Origin: Alisma plantago-aquatica
Taxonomy: Eukaryota; Streptophyta; Magnoliopsida; Alismatales; Alismataceae
Assembly (NCBI GenBank): GCA_963693085.1
Contig: OY856409.1
Location: forward strand, 501,240,303-501,304,302
DNA: 64,000 nucleotides
Direction of reading: 5' to 3'
A program made the position numbers and the translations under genes. Positions 1 through 11,519 of this stretch are shown piece after piece (within the stretch, counting starts at the first letter, position 1; every line of letters begins with the position of its first letter). Below the pieces are notes generated by a model. That model searched no databases. It was not told the origin of the DNA and saw nothing but the letters and a program-made list of their open reading frames with translations.

Positions 1-2578
1 CAATTAGATCTCCAAGAAGAGATTTCACACATATCCTTGAACTAGGACAAAAGAGATAGAAAGTATAATTATTTCTCAATATAGACTCATAGGGATGCAA
101 CATATCTTAATTATGCATGTAACATGTTTGATAGAAAACCCTAGATCCAATCATGGTATTTCCTCACCAATTAACGTATTAGATGTAAATGATTAATTAT
201 TGAATGTATTATAAACCCTAGAAATATCGAGTTCTTATTACATTAGATTTAGGTTATAAAACCTGTACCATATGATATAGTTTATTTGTCTAATTCTAGA
301 ACATATTTTTGCATATTTCAATAACTCGAGCATTATCTATGAATTTTAGAATTTCAAACCAATTAACGATATAACAATCCACAAAAGTGCCCAGTTGGCA
401 GTGGCATCACACTCGTCAGCCAACTAGGGCCGACCACCTGGCCCGACACATCCTCACAACAAATCAAATTGGGAAAACCAAAAATAGAAATCGAATTCCA
501 AAAATACCCTTTTCGAGAGTGACACATATGAATAGATGTAAGTGCATAAATGAGAAACCAAAAGAAGGCATCTTCAAGCTTCATTCACCTACACAAGCAA
601 ATAGAGAGCTTTAGGATCTCCTCTGTGGCATGACCAAAACACCACCCTCCTCCAAGTTGGCACCCAACACATGATTCCATAGCTTCCTGGCAACTTGCTG
701 ATTACCTTGATCCCAAAGGGGCACCACGGAGTGGACAAGAACCCAAAAGCACATGTGATGCCATTGATAAGGGCAAGGGAAAGATCTGAAAACACCAAAC
801 TAGAGGAAAGCATGAACATTTAGCATGTAAAATGAGTTCTCCAACACACTAAGGAGATTTATGCAAAGAAATAACTGTGGTGGGAGGTAAGATAATAAAG
901 AATCAACCCAAGTTCAGTAACTGTAGGAAAAATTGAGGAAAAAGGAAATACCACAAACTGAGTGGATTCAACACTGGTATAAGCTTTGTATGATTGTCAC
1001 AGAGTCTTCTAGGTGTCTAGAAGTATTCCCATAGGCCATCACTTTGTCATCTATATTGGGGCAGTAACCCTAGGTGATGCAAGTAGGGCGAACAAGCTTA
1101 AGAGACACATTCAAAGCATACGATCAGATCGAGTTTAGGTGGGTTGAAGAGTTCTAGACTCCATGTGTTTATAAATCCAGAGAACTACATCGGTAAGAAA
1201 TCCTACTATTTCCTGAAAATAGGGGAAGCGTGGAACCCCTTTTTTGATGGGGGTGTTTAGAATATGAGTCCCAATCAAGTTGGGGATCATCCAGATCGAC
1301 CTCTCGTGAAGAAGGTATTCATGAGAAAACCATGTGTGAGGATGAAACAAAGAGGAAGAGATCGAGGAAGAAATAGAATAGGGACCGTAGAGTCCCTATG
1401 CTAGCAGGAAATGGGGCGAGGAAGATGGATGAAGCAGAATTGGACCCAGAGTTTGATCTAGACTGGTAAGGGAAAGTTCGTGTGACACATTAAACTTAGC
1501 AAACTCTGACAAATTAGACGATAAAATAAAATTCTAATGGCACTGGGATATAATTGTTATACATTACCATCTTTTGCTAGATTAGGATAGCTATGGGTCT
1601 TCAATTGATATGCAAATAGGTAACATAGCTAATTGGGACCCAAATGATCCAATTTTTAGATTACATTAGGTTTTAAGATTACCTAGAATGAGTTATAGTA
1701 CAAATGAATTTCAAGTTAATTATCACATAATCTATTATTTTATATTACTATTATATTCAAGATTTAGGATTTAGAGTCCTATTGACCTCATATTATCACC
1801 ATCAGTTTTATTCTAGAGTATCTCACACAAAATAAGTTATTTCATTATATTTCTCATTAAGTTCATTAATGTCACATTAACTTAAATAGTGGCACATCAA
1901 TAATTTCATTAACATGAAAGGTCTATTTCTTATCCCATTACACATCTCAAGCATATTCAATACCATACCAACTATTTATGAACACTTATACACATGAAAC
2001 TTTACTAATCACAATTAGGTATTAGTTGCAAGTTAATGTACAATGTTACATGTATTGAGATCAACTCACCTATCAAGCCATGCTATATATTATTGGATCA
2101 TTTGAGTGTGTATGAGGATATGTTATGTGATTAAGAACCTAATTTCACCATTGTATCATATGGGTTACCAAACATGTACATGTTTGGGTTAGTCAGCTAT
2201 AACTTAGGGTTTTGTTCAACCTGATGGCCACACATCACATACACCTCATAAACATGTACAAGGATCGGTGTTAAGTTTCATATATCCAAATCATCATGTT
2301 ATTGGAGTTCACTTATCCAAAACATGATCAGGATCATATGTATCTATAATTAGGGTTAATATGTGACTTACTCATATTTTGTGCATTCAATATTCATTGT
2401 AGTTCAAACACGTGAATTACTCATCATATGATCATTATATGTCCATTAGGGTACAAACCATCAAACTAGAGTATAATTATACCTTATTTGGTTAATTCCA
2501 AAGATTCGAGCACAATAACTACCTATTCATGGAATTAGGGTTTCTACAATTAGGATAGCCAAAATTTAGTATGTTACA
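1..2578 (-). repeat. 3' LTR (partial) of the long-LTR element
   Basis: Base 1 aligns with about 4282 in the right LTR, so about 1.1 kb of this LTR (equivalent of 3159-4281) should lie upstream of the window. The boundary at 2578 is marked on the minus strand by TGTAACATAC preceded by a purine-rich tract (AAGGGGTGGATTCT). The stretch near 2448-2475 is the unoccupied equivalent of the Cassandra insertion site in the other LTR. One indel is visible: about 25 bases near 2140-2165 are missing from the right copy near 6415. Short open frames here are random. Confidence 0.75.
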
Positions 2579-3158
2579 AGAATCCACCCCTTATAATGAT
2601 TTCTTCCTTGAAATCAGCATATCCATAAACTACAAGGTACTACTACTACCCCTTCACCCCTTAAAAGGGTTGACCTATTAATTCAAACAAAAACTACAAG
2701 TAAGAGGGAGAGTCTAAACTAAACCATGTATAACATCTATCATCTCATCACTTACTCATTAATATCACAAAACACCAAAGTCTACATTTCAAGATAGTCT
2801 AACCACACATATGTTTTTACTTATTCATCATCATCCTCATCACATAATTCTATTCTTAAGTCAGATCTCATAGATCTAAAACATGAAGATAGGTATCACA
2901 CTAACTACACTAAGGAAAAAAAACATGGTTTCCAAACTAACCACATAAGGTTAACTCACTTGAGATCATCATAATACTTCCTCAAGTTCTAAATTACTCT
3001 ATCAACCTAATGATGGTAGAAACTAATGTAGGTGTCATCTAGAGAGTTGCCACATAAAGAAAGTCTCCTATAAGGAACTTATGGAAGGGGTGAAATCTAA
3101 GGGAGATAAATATTGAAATAGTTAGGTAGACCGAATACTCTGGCTCTAACACCATACT
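2579..3158 (-). other. Internal region of the long-LTR element (non-coding)
   Basis: About 580 bp between the LTRs. On the minus strand it begins with the PBS next to the LTR at 3159 and ends in a purine-rich tract beside the LTR at 2578. I see no open frame of note and no gag, protease, RT or integrase motif. It could be a natural non-autonomous family or a copy that lost its coding region. Confidence 0.65.
3143..3155 (-). promoter_or_regulatory. Primer binding site, initiator tRNA-Met type
   Basis: On the minus strand this reads TGGTGTTAGAGCC, 11 of 13 matches to the plant retrotransposon consensus TGGTATCAGAGCC. It lies three bases from the LTR terminus at 3159, the expected spacing. This fixes the element's orientation as minus. 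Confidence 0.75.
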
Positions 3159-6100
3159 TGTAAGGAGTGGCATCTGAGAGGGGAGCTACTCAACTTACTC
3201 AAAAGAATAATAGAAAACCATTTAATTCCAATTATCACAAGTATTTTTTCACAAAGGATCATGTACTACAATTCAAGTATGTAATGTATATATTACCAAA
3301 AGTGTAGTAACAGAAGATAAAATCTACTATTACAATATGTATGCCTATTATTATTCTTCACCACATAGGGTGTACATAAAAGAAAACTATAGGAACATAA
3401 CCTACAGAGGGTAAATCAACTACTTCAATCTACCTCCCAAGAAAGATCAACTAACTCTTGGATAGTCTTGGTCAACTTTTTCAAGTCCTCCTTGCTCTTT
3501 TCCTAAGGGGTTGGTTTGATACCCCCACAAGAGAAGACAAAGTGGATGTTGGTAGCATAACAATGTAGATATGTGCATATAAATAGTGTCGAACAAATAT
3601 ATGGGAAAAAGGACATCAAATATAACTAGGTTTCCCAGAGAAGAGAAAGAAGCATAAAAGTGGATATCAAAAGAAAACATTCCAATATGATGAAATTAAA
3701 TATATGTATTTTCCATGAAATAAAATAAAGTATGCCTTAAAATTACAAGTAGATAAATTAGGGCACATGACCCATCAACATCAATGAAATATTAAACATG
3801 CCTGTGAGATTAGAATAGTACTATTGAACAATAATAAACAATGGCAGCTAGAGAACATAACCCTAACTTGATTGAGCATAACACATAACCATATTCCCAA
3901 ATATATAAAAGTCGGCACCACACCCGGGTATGGGGCTCATAACCTCCATCCAAAATAACATAAAGGGGTACATAACCCAAACACCAAAGCATATTATAAA
4001 ACCATTGTATTACTCAATCAACAAGCATGCAATGTAGAGTCAATTAAAGTTTAGTCATGGTATTAAACAAGAGTGTCCAACTAAAAGTGAAGAACATATT
4101 ATAAAATCCCATCATGAAAAAAATTATGGTTTCAATGCACATATAGCACAATATAGATCAATTAGGGTTCAACTAGAAATAACATTAACAAGAGTACAAA
4201 TCTTAGATTCCAAACTACAATATCGACAAATAATTGTCAACATATAACCGATTTCAATACTAGGGATTCAAAATAACTTCAAATAGATCTCCAAAAAGAG
4301 ATTTCACACATATCCTCCAACTAGGTTAAAAGAGAGTGAAAGTAAAATTATTACTAAAAAAAGACTCATAGGGATGCAACATACCTTAATGATGTATGTA
4401 ACAGTTATGGATGCAAACCCTAGATCCAATCAGGGTATTTCCTCACCTACAAACATATTAGATGTAAAAATATAATTAATTATTGTATTAAAAACCATAG
4501 AAACATAGAGTTCTTATTACATTATATTTAGGTTAATAAAACCTATACTATTGGATAAAGCTTATTTTTCTAAATCCAAAACATCTTTGCATAATTTTTT
4601 GATATCTAGAGCATTATATATGAAATTTTGAAGTTTAAAACAATTAAAAATTAAAGTAAATCCACAAAAGTGCCCAATTGGCTATGGGTTTGCACTCATT
4701 GCCCAACGAAGGCCAACCACCTAGCCCAACCCGTCCTCATAGCAAAGCAACTCGAGAGGACCAAAAATAGAATTTGAATTCCTAAAATACCCTTTGTGAG
4801 CATGACAAATATGAATATATGTAAGGGCATAAACCAAACAAAGGCATATTCAACCTTGATTCACTTGCATCACTAAATAGAGAGCTTCACCAACTCCTCT
4901 GCGGCATGACCAAAACACCTTCCTTCTTCAAGTTGGCACCCGACACAGGTTTTTGTAGCTTCCCAACAACTTGTTGATTACATTGATACCAAAGGGATGC
5001 CGCAGAGTGGATAGGAACCCAAAAGTGTAGGTGCCGCCATGGCTAAAGGTGAGGGAAAGATCCAAAAATACCAAACTAGAGGAAAGCATGAAGATTAGCA
5101 TGTAAAATGAGTTCTCCAACACAATAAGGAGATTTATACAAAGACATAACTATGGTGGGTGGCGAGATAACATATAATTGATCAGAGGTCAATAACTTTA
5201 GGAAAATTGGAGAAAAATAAAATACTACAAATTGGGTAGATTCAACCCTGGAATAAGCTTTGTATGATTACCACAAAGTCTTCTAGGTGTCTAGAAACAT
5301 TCCCTGAGGCCACCACTTTGTCTTCAATGTTGAGGCAGTAACCATAGGTGATGCGAGTAGGGAGAATGGGCATCAGAGATGCAATGTTCAAAGTAGATGA
5401 TCAAATCAAGTTTAGGTGGGTTGAAGAGTTATAGAGTCCATGTATTTATAGATTCATAGGACTATAGCGGCAAGAAATCCTAGCATTGCCCAAAAATAGG
5501 GGAACTGCAGAACCCCATTGTCGATAGGAGTGTTTAGAAGATGAGTTCCAATAAAGTTGAGGATCGTCCCGTTTGGCATCTTGCGAGGAAGGTATTCGAG
5601 AGTAAATCAGGGGAGACGAGGAAATAGAGAGGAAGAGATCATGGAAGCAATACAACAGGGATTATAGAGTCCCAACACCAGCACAAAATATGAGAGAAAG
5701 ACAAATGAAGCATAACCAAACTAAAGTCTGGTCTGGACTGGGAAGGTAAAGTTCACGTGACACGTTAAATATAGGAAACTCCAATAAATCAGCTGATTAA
5801 ATAAAAATTTTACGACATTGGGAAATCATTGTTATACATTACAATCTTTTGATAAATTAGGATAGGTATGGGTCTTCAATTGATATGAAATTAGGTACGC
5901 TAGCTAATTGAGACCCAAGGAATCACATTTTGAGGTTATATTTTGGTTTGAAGATTATCTAGAATGAGTTTTTGGTACAAATGGGATTTAATTTAATCAT
6001 CACATCATTTATACTTCTATATTACTATTATATTCAAGATTTAAAATTTAGAGTCCTATTGACCTCATATTATCACCGTAAGTTTTATTCTAGATTATCT

Positions 6101-6716
6101 CACATAATTTAAGTTATTTCATTAAGTTTCGCATTAAATCCATTAATGTCACATTAACTCAAATAGTGACACATTAATACTTGCAATTAACATGAAAGGT
6201 CTATTTCTAATCCTATTAAATATTTTAAGCATATTCAATACCATCCCAACCACTTATGAATGTTTATACAAATCCAAACCTTACTAATCACATTTAGGTC
6301 ATTAGTTGCAAGTTAATGTACAATGTTACATGTTGAGATAAACTCACCTATCAAGCTATGATATATATATTATTGGATCATTTGTGTGTGCATTAGGATA
6401 CATTATGTAATTAAGAACGGGTTACCAAACATGTACATATTAGGGTTAGTCAGATATAACTTACAGTTTCGTTCACCCTGATCGCCACACATCACCAATA
6501 CACCTCATCAACATGTACAAGGATCATGGTTAAGTTCCATATATCTAAATCATCATCTTATTGGAGTTCACTTATCCAAAAATAACCAGGATCATATGTA
6601 TTCATAATTAGGGTTAATATGTGACTTACTCATATTATGTGCATTCAATATTCATTGTGGTTTCAAACATGTGAATTACTCATCATATGATCATTATATG
6701 TCCATTAGAGTACAAC

Positions 6717-6721
6717 CCACT
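6717..6721. repeat. Target-site duplication, left copy (CCACT)
   Basis: The five bases CCACT directly before the Cassandra LTR recur at 7556-7560 directly after it. The related LTR on the left has a single uninterrupted equivalent near 2455. Confidence 0.92.
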
Positions 6722-7012
6722 TGTAACATCCCAGGATTTGAGGCCTCGGATAACATGATCTTAAAAGGAATGATTAGACTACCCATATCACCAAGGTGCA
6801 CCTCCTTTTCCGGGAGCCCATCACTAAAGAACTCCATAGTTAAGCGTGCTCAACTTGGAGTAGTACTAGGATGGGTGACCAGTCGGGAAGTTTACCCCGA
6901 CTTGCACATGCATGAGGATAAAGCACGCAGTTAAGGCTAGTGGTGGTCTGTGGGGCCAGTCGTCATTCCTAAAACTCTACTAGAGCCTTGGGCAGTGGGC
7001 CCAGACGTTACA
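6722..7012 (+). repeat. Cassandra 5' LTR
   Basis: 291 bp, TG...CA termini, same length as the 3' LTR. It contains the 5S-like block. Several differences from the other LTR are at CpG positions, which fits methylation-driven decay. Confidence 0.93.
6780..6905 (+). pseudogene. 5S rRNA-derived segment inside the Cassandra 5' LTR
   Basis: Matches plant 5S rRNA best at the internal RNA polymerase III promoter. The A-box region is AGTTAAGCGTGCT (6838-6850), followed by GGAGTAGTACT and the C-box region AGGATGGGTGACC (6868-6880). The 5' third is diverged, so this is not a functional 5S gene. In Cassandra the block is thought to keep Pol III promoter and 5S-like folding properties. Confidence 0.9.
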
Positions 7013-7014
7013 AA

Positions 7015-7027
7015 TGGTATCAGAGCC
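7015..7027 (+). promoter_or_regulatory. Cassandra primer binding site (initiator tRNA-Met)
   Basis: TGGTATCAGAGCC, a perfect consensus, two bases after the LTR end. Confidence 0.93.
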
Positions 7028-7253
7028 ATAACTACTCCAGTAGGTGGGGCCCACATGGGCATGGCATGCCAGTCTTGAGCCGTTCGGTCTAGGCATGTAG
7101 GAAAGGGTTGTCCATGGTTGACGTAGCCACCCTTGCACTGGTGTTTCGTGATTGGGAGCTCGGTGTCCATGGGTCATTGTGGGTCTGCACTGAAATGGGG
7201 AAGATATTACGATGCCTTATAGTTGAGCCTTGACGAGGACGTCAAGAGTCTAA

Positions 7254-7264
7254 GTGTGGGAGAT
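7254..7264 (+). promoter_or_regulatory. Cassandra polypurine tract
   Basis: Purine-rich GTGTGGGAGAT directly upstream of the 3' LTR start TGTAAC at 7265. Confidence 0.75.
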
Positions 7265-7555
7265 TGTAACATCCCAGGATTTGAGGCCTCAGATAACATG
7301 ATCTTAAAAGGAATGATTAGACTACCCATATCACCAAGGTGCACCTCCTTTTCCAGGAGCCCATCACTAAAGAACTTCATAGTTAAGCGTGCTCAACTTG
7401 GAGTAGTACTAGGATGGGTGACCAGTCGGGAAGTTTACCCCGACTTGCACGTGCATGAGGATAAAGCACACAGTTAAGGCTAGTGGTGGTCTGTGGGGCC
7501 AGTCGTCATTCCTGAAACTCTACTAGAGCCTTGGGCAGTGGGCCCGAACGTTACA
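7265..7555 (+). repeat. Cassandra 3' LTR
   Basis: 291 bp, same ends as the 5' LTR, followed by the target duplication CCACT (7556-7560). Confidence 0.93.
7323..7448 (+). pseudogene. 5S rRNA-derived segment inside the Cassandra 3' LTR
   Basis: Same block shifted by 543 bp. The A-box region (7381-7393) and C-box region (7411-7423) are identical to those of the other LTR, although nearby positions have changed. Confidence 0.9.
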
Positions 7556-7672
7556 CCACTAGACCAGAGTATAACTCTAACCTTATTTGTTCAATTCTAA
7601 AGATTCGAGCACACTGACTACCTATGCATGGAATTAGGGTTTCTATAGTTTGGATAACCAAAATTTGGTATG

Positions 7673-9365
7673 TTTTGCTTTCACATCGCTATTAAGATTA
7701 ACAAAAGAGGTTCTTCATAGTGGGGTAAAATCATTTCATGATAGTTTTTATGAAGCCAAGAAGTTATTAAGAGATTCAAGTATGAATTACATGAAGATTG
7801 ATGCATGCCCAAACAATTGCATGATATATTGTAAAGATCATGCATCACATGAAGTGTGCACTTGGTGTGGGACCCTAGATGGAAAATGAAAAAAGATTCA
7901 CAAAAGAAACCATAAAAAAATCTACAAATACATTCTTTCATTTTCCTTTGACTTCTAAATTGCAAATACTTTTCATTTGTCCAACCATGGAAGAGGATAT
8001 GCAATGGAACCATAGACAATGGGTAAATAGATGGGAAGTTGTGACATCCAATAGATTTTTCTATATGGAAAGCATTGGATGCTAAGTTTCTAGAATTTAG
8101 CGATGAGCCACACAATGTTTGTCGGGAACTAGCAAGTGATGGGTTCAATCCTTTTGGCACACTAAATAATTCTTATAGTACTAGGCCTATTGTTTTGATC
8201 CCATAAAACTTGTCCCCATGGTTGTGTATGAAGCAACCAAAATTCATAATGTATTTGTTGATTCCTGGTCTAAAAGAACCTAAAAATGATATTGATATTT
8301 ATCTTCAACCTTTAATTGATGAACTTTAGGAATTATGAACAACTGGAGTTAACACCTATTATGCATCTTCCAAGAAAAAATCACATTGTGAGCTACTATT
8401 CTTTGGACCACAAGTGACTTTCCTACATATGCCAACCTTTTTGGTCATAGCACAAGAGGGAAATTTGCTTGTCCTTATTATCATTGAGATAATGGATGAT
8501 ATAGGCTTAAAAATGGAAAAATGATTTCTATCAAGACCATAAACCTTTCCTTATTGACACTCATCCTTATCAGAGGGAGATGAAGAACTTCATTGGTAAG
8601 ACTAAACACAGACATGCACCAAAGCATACTGTCTGTGAGAAAATTTTGAATGAGTTTCAATGCTATGATAATGTGATGTTTGGAAAGGAATTGAGAGGAT
8701 CACAAGTTGGGAAAAGAAGGAGGACTTCTGAAATGGAAGAAAATTTCTTCTACCAAATCCATGGAAGAAGACTAATATATTTTTGTGCCTGCCATTCTAG
8801 AAAAATCTATTGATAAGACATATTTAGATACCATGCACATAGAAAAAATGTTTGTGAGAATATATTGGGCACACTTCTCAGGGTTGAGGGTAAGTTCAAG
8901 GATAATGTGTAGTCTCGCTTGGATTAATCTAAATCAGGGATAACAAAATACTTGTGGGCAATAGATCTTAATAGCGGAAAATATTATCTGTACCTGCCTG
9001 TTACACAATAAGTACAAAACAAAAAGATATATTTTTATCAATATTGAGTTTGATGAAAGTTCCAGATGGTTATTCATCAAACATATCTACCCACTTTAAC
9101 ATGAATGAGAGATAAGTGATGTTGTTAAAAAGTCATGACTACCATGTGTTGATGCAGCGGTTATTGGTTGTTGCAATAAGTCATCTTCTTGAGAAGTTAG
9201 TGGTCCAATTTCTAGAATACATACCTACTACAATCACATTTTCTCTAAAGTAATTGATTTGAGAGGAATTCAACAAAATAGAGAGAGATATCATGATCAC
9301 ACTTTGCCAATGAGCATATCTTCCCATCCTTGTTTTTCACTATCATGGTGCACTTGACTATCCTT
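7673..9365 (+). pseudogene. CACTA (En/Spm) TNP2-like transposase remnant
   Basis: Piecewise translation in shifting plus-strand frames gives the conserved order of plant CACTA TNP2 (Transposase_21) proteins. SFYEAKKLLRD and KIDACPN...C...C..C lie at 7738-7880, and FHFPLTSKLQ and W...G.V near 7940-8040. A GFNPFG segment is near 8140, then IPG..EP.NDIDIYLQPLIDEL near 8250-8330. GKTKHRHAPK lies near 8590, GKELRGSQVGKRRR near 8680-8735, D.MHIEK near 8830, GKYYL.LP.T near 8977-9005, and IERDIMITLCQ plus a TIMVHL segment to about 9365. Several frameshifts and stops make it non-functional. The N-terminal part is missing because coding starts at the end of the LTR element, which therefore probably inserted into it. 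No CACTA terminal repeats were recognised. Confidence 0.88.
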
Positions 9366-11519
9366 TGCACTTGTCTATGTATGAGGTTTTTCCCTATATT
9401 ATCATCATACAATGATTGAACTTCTAAATCGGTAAACTCTTGTACCTTTTTGAACCGATGGATCTACTTTGATCATGTTTAACTTTATTGATGGCCTCAT
9501 GTTGTACCACATGCTACATGTTATGACTTTTATGGACTTTAGTAACTACATCTTCAATCTTGTGCAAGTATTGGTCAATAAAGATTAGAAATCTATTTAT
9601 GACTTCAAATAAGTAGAATCATAATAATATAGATCTACATCTTAATTTGATCTATCCTATGCTCTTAATTCTTCTATTATTTGGATATATGACTCTCTTT
9701 CGTGGAATGAATCTAATATTTCTAACTATTATCTTGCATGGATATACCATGATAATGATCAAAATCTTATGTTTTCCTAACTCAAAATCTGACATGATTT
9801 CACATTTATACCAATTTGATTGTGGATAGTTTTCCTAGACCTAGGCCTTGATGTTGATACTTGTGTTATGGGGAATCATTGCATGCAAGTTTGGAACTTT
9901 TTGAACTAAGTGAAACCTATATCTAAGAAAAAATTCACACAACTCATATGATGTTTAGATTATCAATGCCCTACTGATCTAAGACCCCATGTGATATCCT
10001 TTGCATCTTAGTACCCCTTTGGATTGAACCTTCTCTAGAATCTACTCATGGATTATATCTTGTACTCTACTCATAAGGTACACTTAATCTCTTGAGCCTA
10101 ATATGAAACTTGCTTGTATGTATGCTCATATATATGCTTGTCTACTTACTTACTTGGTTGAGCTATTATTCCTAGGAATACTACTTTTATGTTTGGCTAT
10201 AATATGTTGACAAAGCTTTAATATAATATAGAGAAATCCATTATGCAACCTAATTTTGATATAATGGATAAAGAAACCTAAAACATACTTGGTAAAAATA
10301 AATTCATTAAGTATTCTCTTCTTGTTTCTAGTTCTTGTTCATTATCATGTTCCTAGCCAAGAAACTTTCATATGCTTAAACTGTGGTTATATGTTTTTCA
10401 TAGCCTACTCAATGCACTCACATTGACATATATTGTTTATCAAATTTGTAGTTGCCAAATAAAGATCTACTGCACTCAAGACTCTAAGATATGAAATGAA
10501 TGAACTATGGGTACATTTGAATATAGAATCCGCTACATGCTTCTATATCCCCTTTTAGCATCTCGTTATATCATGTTTTTACTCCTTTTACATATATATT
10601 TCCTGTGTGAAATATTTGTCAATTCTATGGACGGACGCCCAAGTTCACTCGCTTCAGTGTTTATAGCCACTAGGAGTGTGGACTTAGGTTAACAAATAGT
10701 TATGTGAGATTAAGTGTCATTGGTTGGTTGAAATTAGCTTTTTTTATGGAAGACCATAAACCCATTTATTCTTGTTGAACTTATTCCTTCCCTCCTCAAT
10801 TTATAAATTAGGATTTCCACAACTATTTTGGAACTAAATTTTAGTTCAATTAGGGAAATATGGATTTAAGGCATGATATTACATTTCTTGAATATTTTAA
10901 TGAATTCATGTTGGTTTTATACATATTGAGGTGAGTGAATTCAACCATCAATTAGAATATATAAAATTTTAACAAACTATATGTAAGTGGATTTAGTATC
11001 CAATATTCTTCCAAAAATTACTTCTAGATTTCCAAATTTTCAATAGTCCTTATGTGTTTAATTTCAGTAATGAGGTTTTAGTGATATTATAAATGATCTT
11101 AGTATTAATCATTATAAAAAATTGTAATCATTTACTAATTTCTAACTATGGACACCTCAAACTGGCCAAGTATTGTAACATTTTTATTTTTTAGTTTAAT
11201 TAGATTTTAAATTTATTTGAATTCTTAGTACCAAAAATATTGATTGATAAAATATTTTTTGATTTGTCTCAAAGTATTAGAAATCAATCGTTCATGAATT
11301 GTGACCACAATTTTTTTATTAGATTTGGTAAGGTAGTTAGAGTCACTTTAACCAAAACTTAGATCAGATATCAAATGATTGAATAAGAAAGTGATAATTC
11401 GTATTTATATCATAAGAATGTATTTAATTCCATAAAAACTATAGAGAGTTTCATAAACTTGTGTTCGGAAAGCATAAATAGAACTTTAGTGAAATTCATA
11501 GGCCAAGTGGAAATAACAA
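9366..11519. other. AT-rich stretch, nothing recognised
   Basis: Short open frames only (up to 61 codons), with no family motif I can name. The first few hundred bases may hold further eroded transposase sequence. Confidence 0.5.

Larger units (their letters stand above)
6722..7555 (+). mobile_element. Complete Cassandra TRIM retrotransposon
   Basis: Two 291-bp LTRs (6722-7012 and 7265-7555) start TGTAACATCC and end GTTACA around a 252-bp non-coding interior. Each LTR holds a 5S rRNA-like segment, the defining mark of Cassandra elements. A perfect PBS (TGGTATCAGAGCC, 7015-7027) follows the first LTR and a purine-rich tract (about 7254-7264) precedes the second. The target duplication CCACT occurs at 6717-6721 and 7556-7560. 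The paralogous LTR near 2448-2475 shows the empty site. The LTRs differ at eight positions by eye, all transitions (about 97% identical), so it is much younger than its host LTR. It encodes no protein and must use enzymes of other elements. Confidence 0.95.
1..7672 (-). mobile_element. Non-autonomous LTR retrotransposon with very long LTRs and a tiny internal region (left end off the window)
   Basis: Seen: 1-2578 is a diverged direct repeat of about 4282-7672 once the nested element at 6722-7560 is removed (near 85-90% identity by eye). Between the repeats lies a primer-binding-site-like sequence on the minus strand (3143-3155). The left repeat ends at 2578 where the minus strand begins TGTAACATAC. 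The right repeat starts at 3159 where the minus strand ends CCTTACA. Read on the minus strand this is LTR, PBS, about 580 bp, purine-rich tract, LTR. Counting the part of the left LTR that lies outside the window, each LTR is about 3.7 kb. No gag or pol motif is visible inside. LTRs of this length with an initiator-Met PBS are typical of Tekay/Del chromoviruses, so a deletion derivative of that lineage is my inference. The high LTR divergence means it is old. Confidence 0.78.
3159..7672 (-). repeat. 5' LTR of the long-LTR element, interrupted by a Cassandra element
   Basis: Direct repeat of the left LTR. Without the 839-bp insertion (element plus one target duplication) it is about 3.68 kb. 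The inner end is TGTAAGG on the plus strand at 3159. The outer end is slightly eroded near 7672, where the expected plus-strand GTTACA reads GTTTTG, and transposase-like coding begins immediately after. The short open frames inside it have no recognisable homology. Confidence 0.75.

Noticed and set aside
6780..6905. Functional 5S rRNA gene
   Set aside because: The 3' half with the Pol III boxes is conserved, but the 5' third and the end are diverged and it sits inside an LTR with a PBS and target duplication.
6671..7477. Two near-identical plus-strand open frames of 84-87 codons (6671-6934, 7223-7477)
   Set aside because: They lie across the two Cassandra LTRs and their 5S-like blocks. Their similarity reflects the LTR duplication, and no Cassandra element is known to code for protein.
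1..7672. Simple segmental tandem duplication with a 4.3-kb period
   Set aside because: The presence of a PBS, a purine tract and TG/CA ends at the repeat edges explains the repeat better as an LTR pair.
7681..8160. 159-codon minus-strand open frame
   Set aside because: The opposite strand carries the ordered TNP2 motifs. The minus frame has no recognisable domain.
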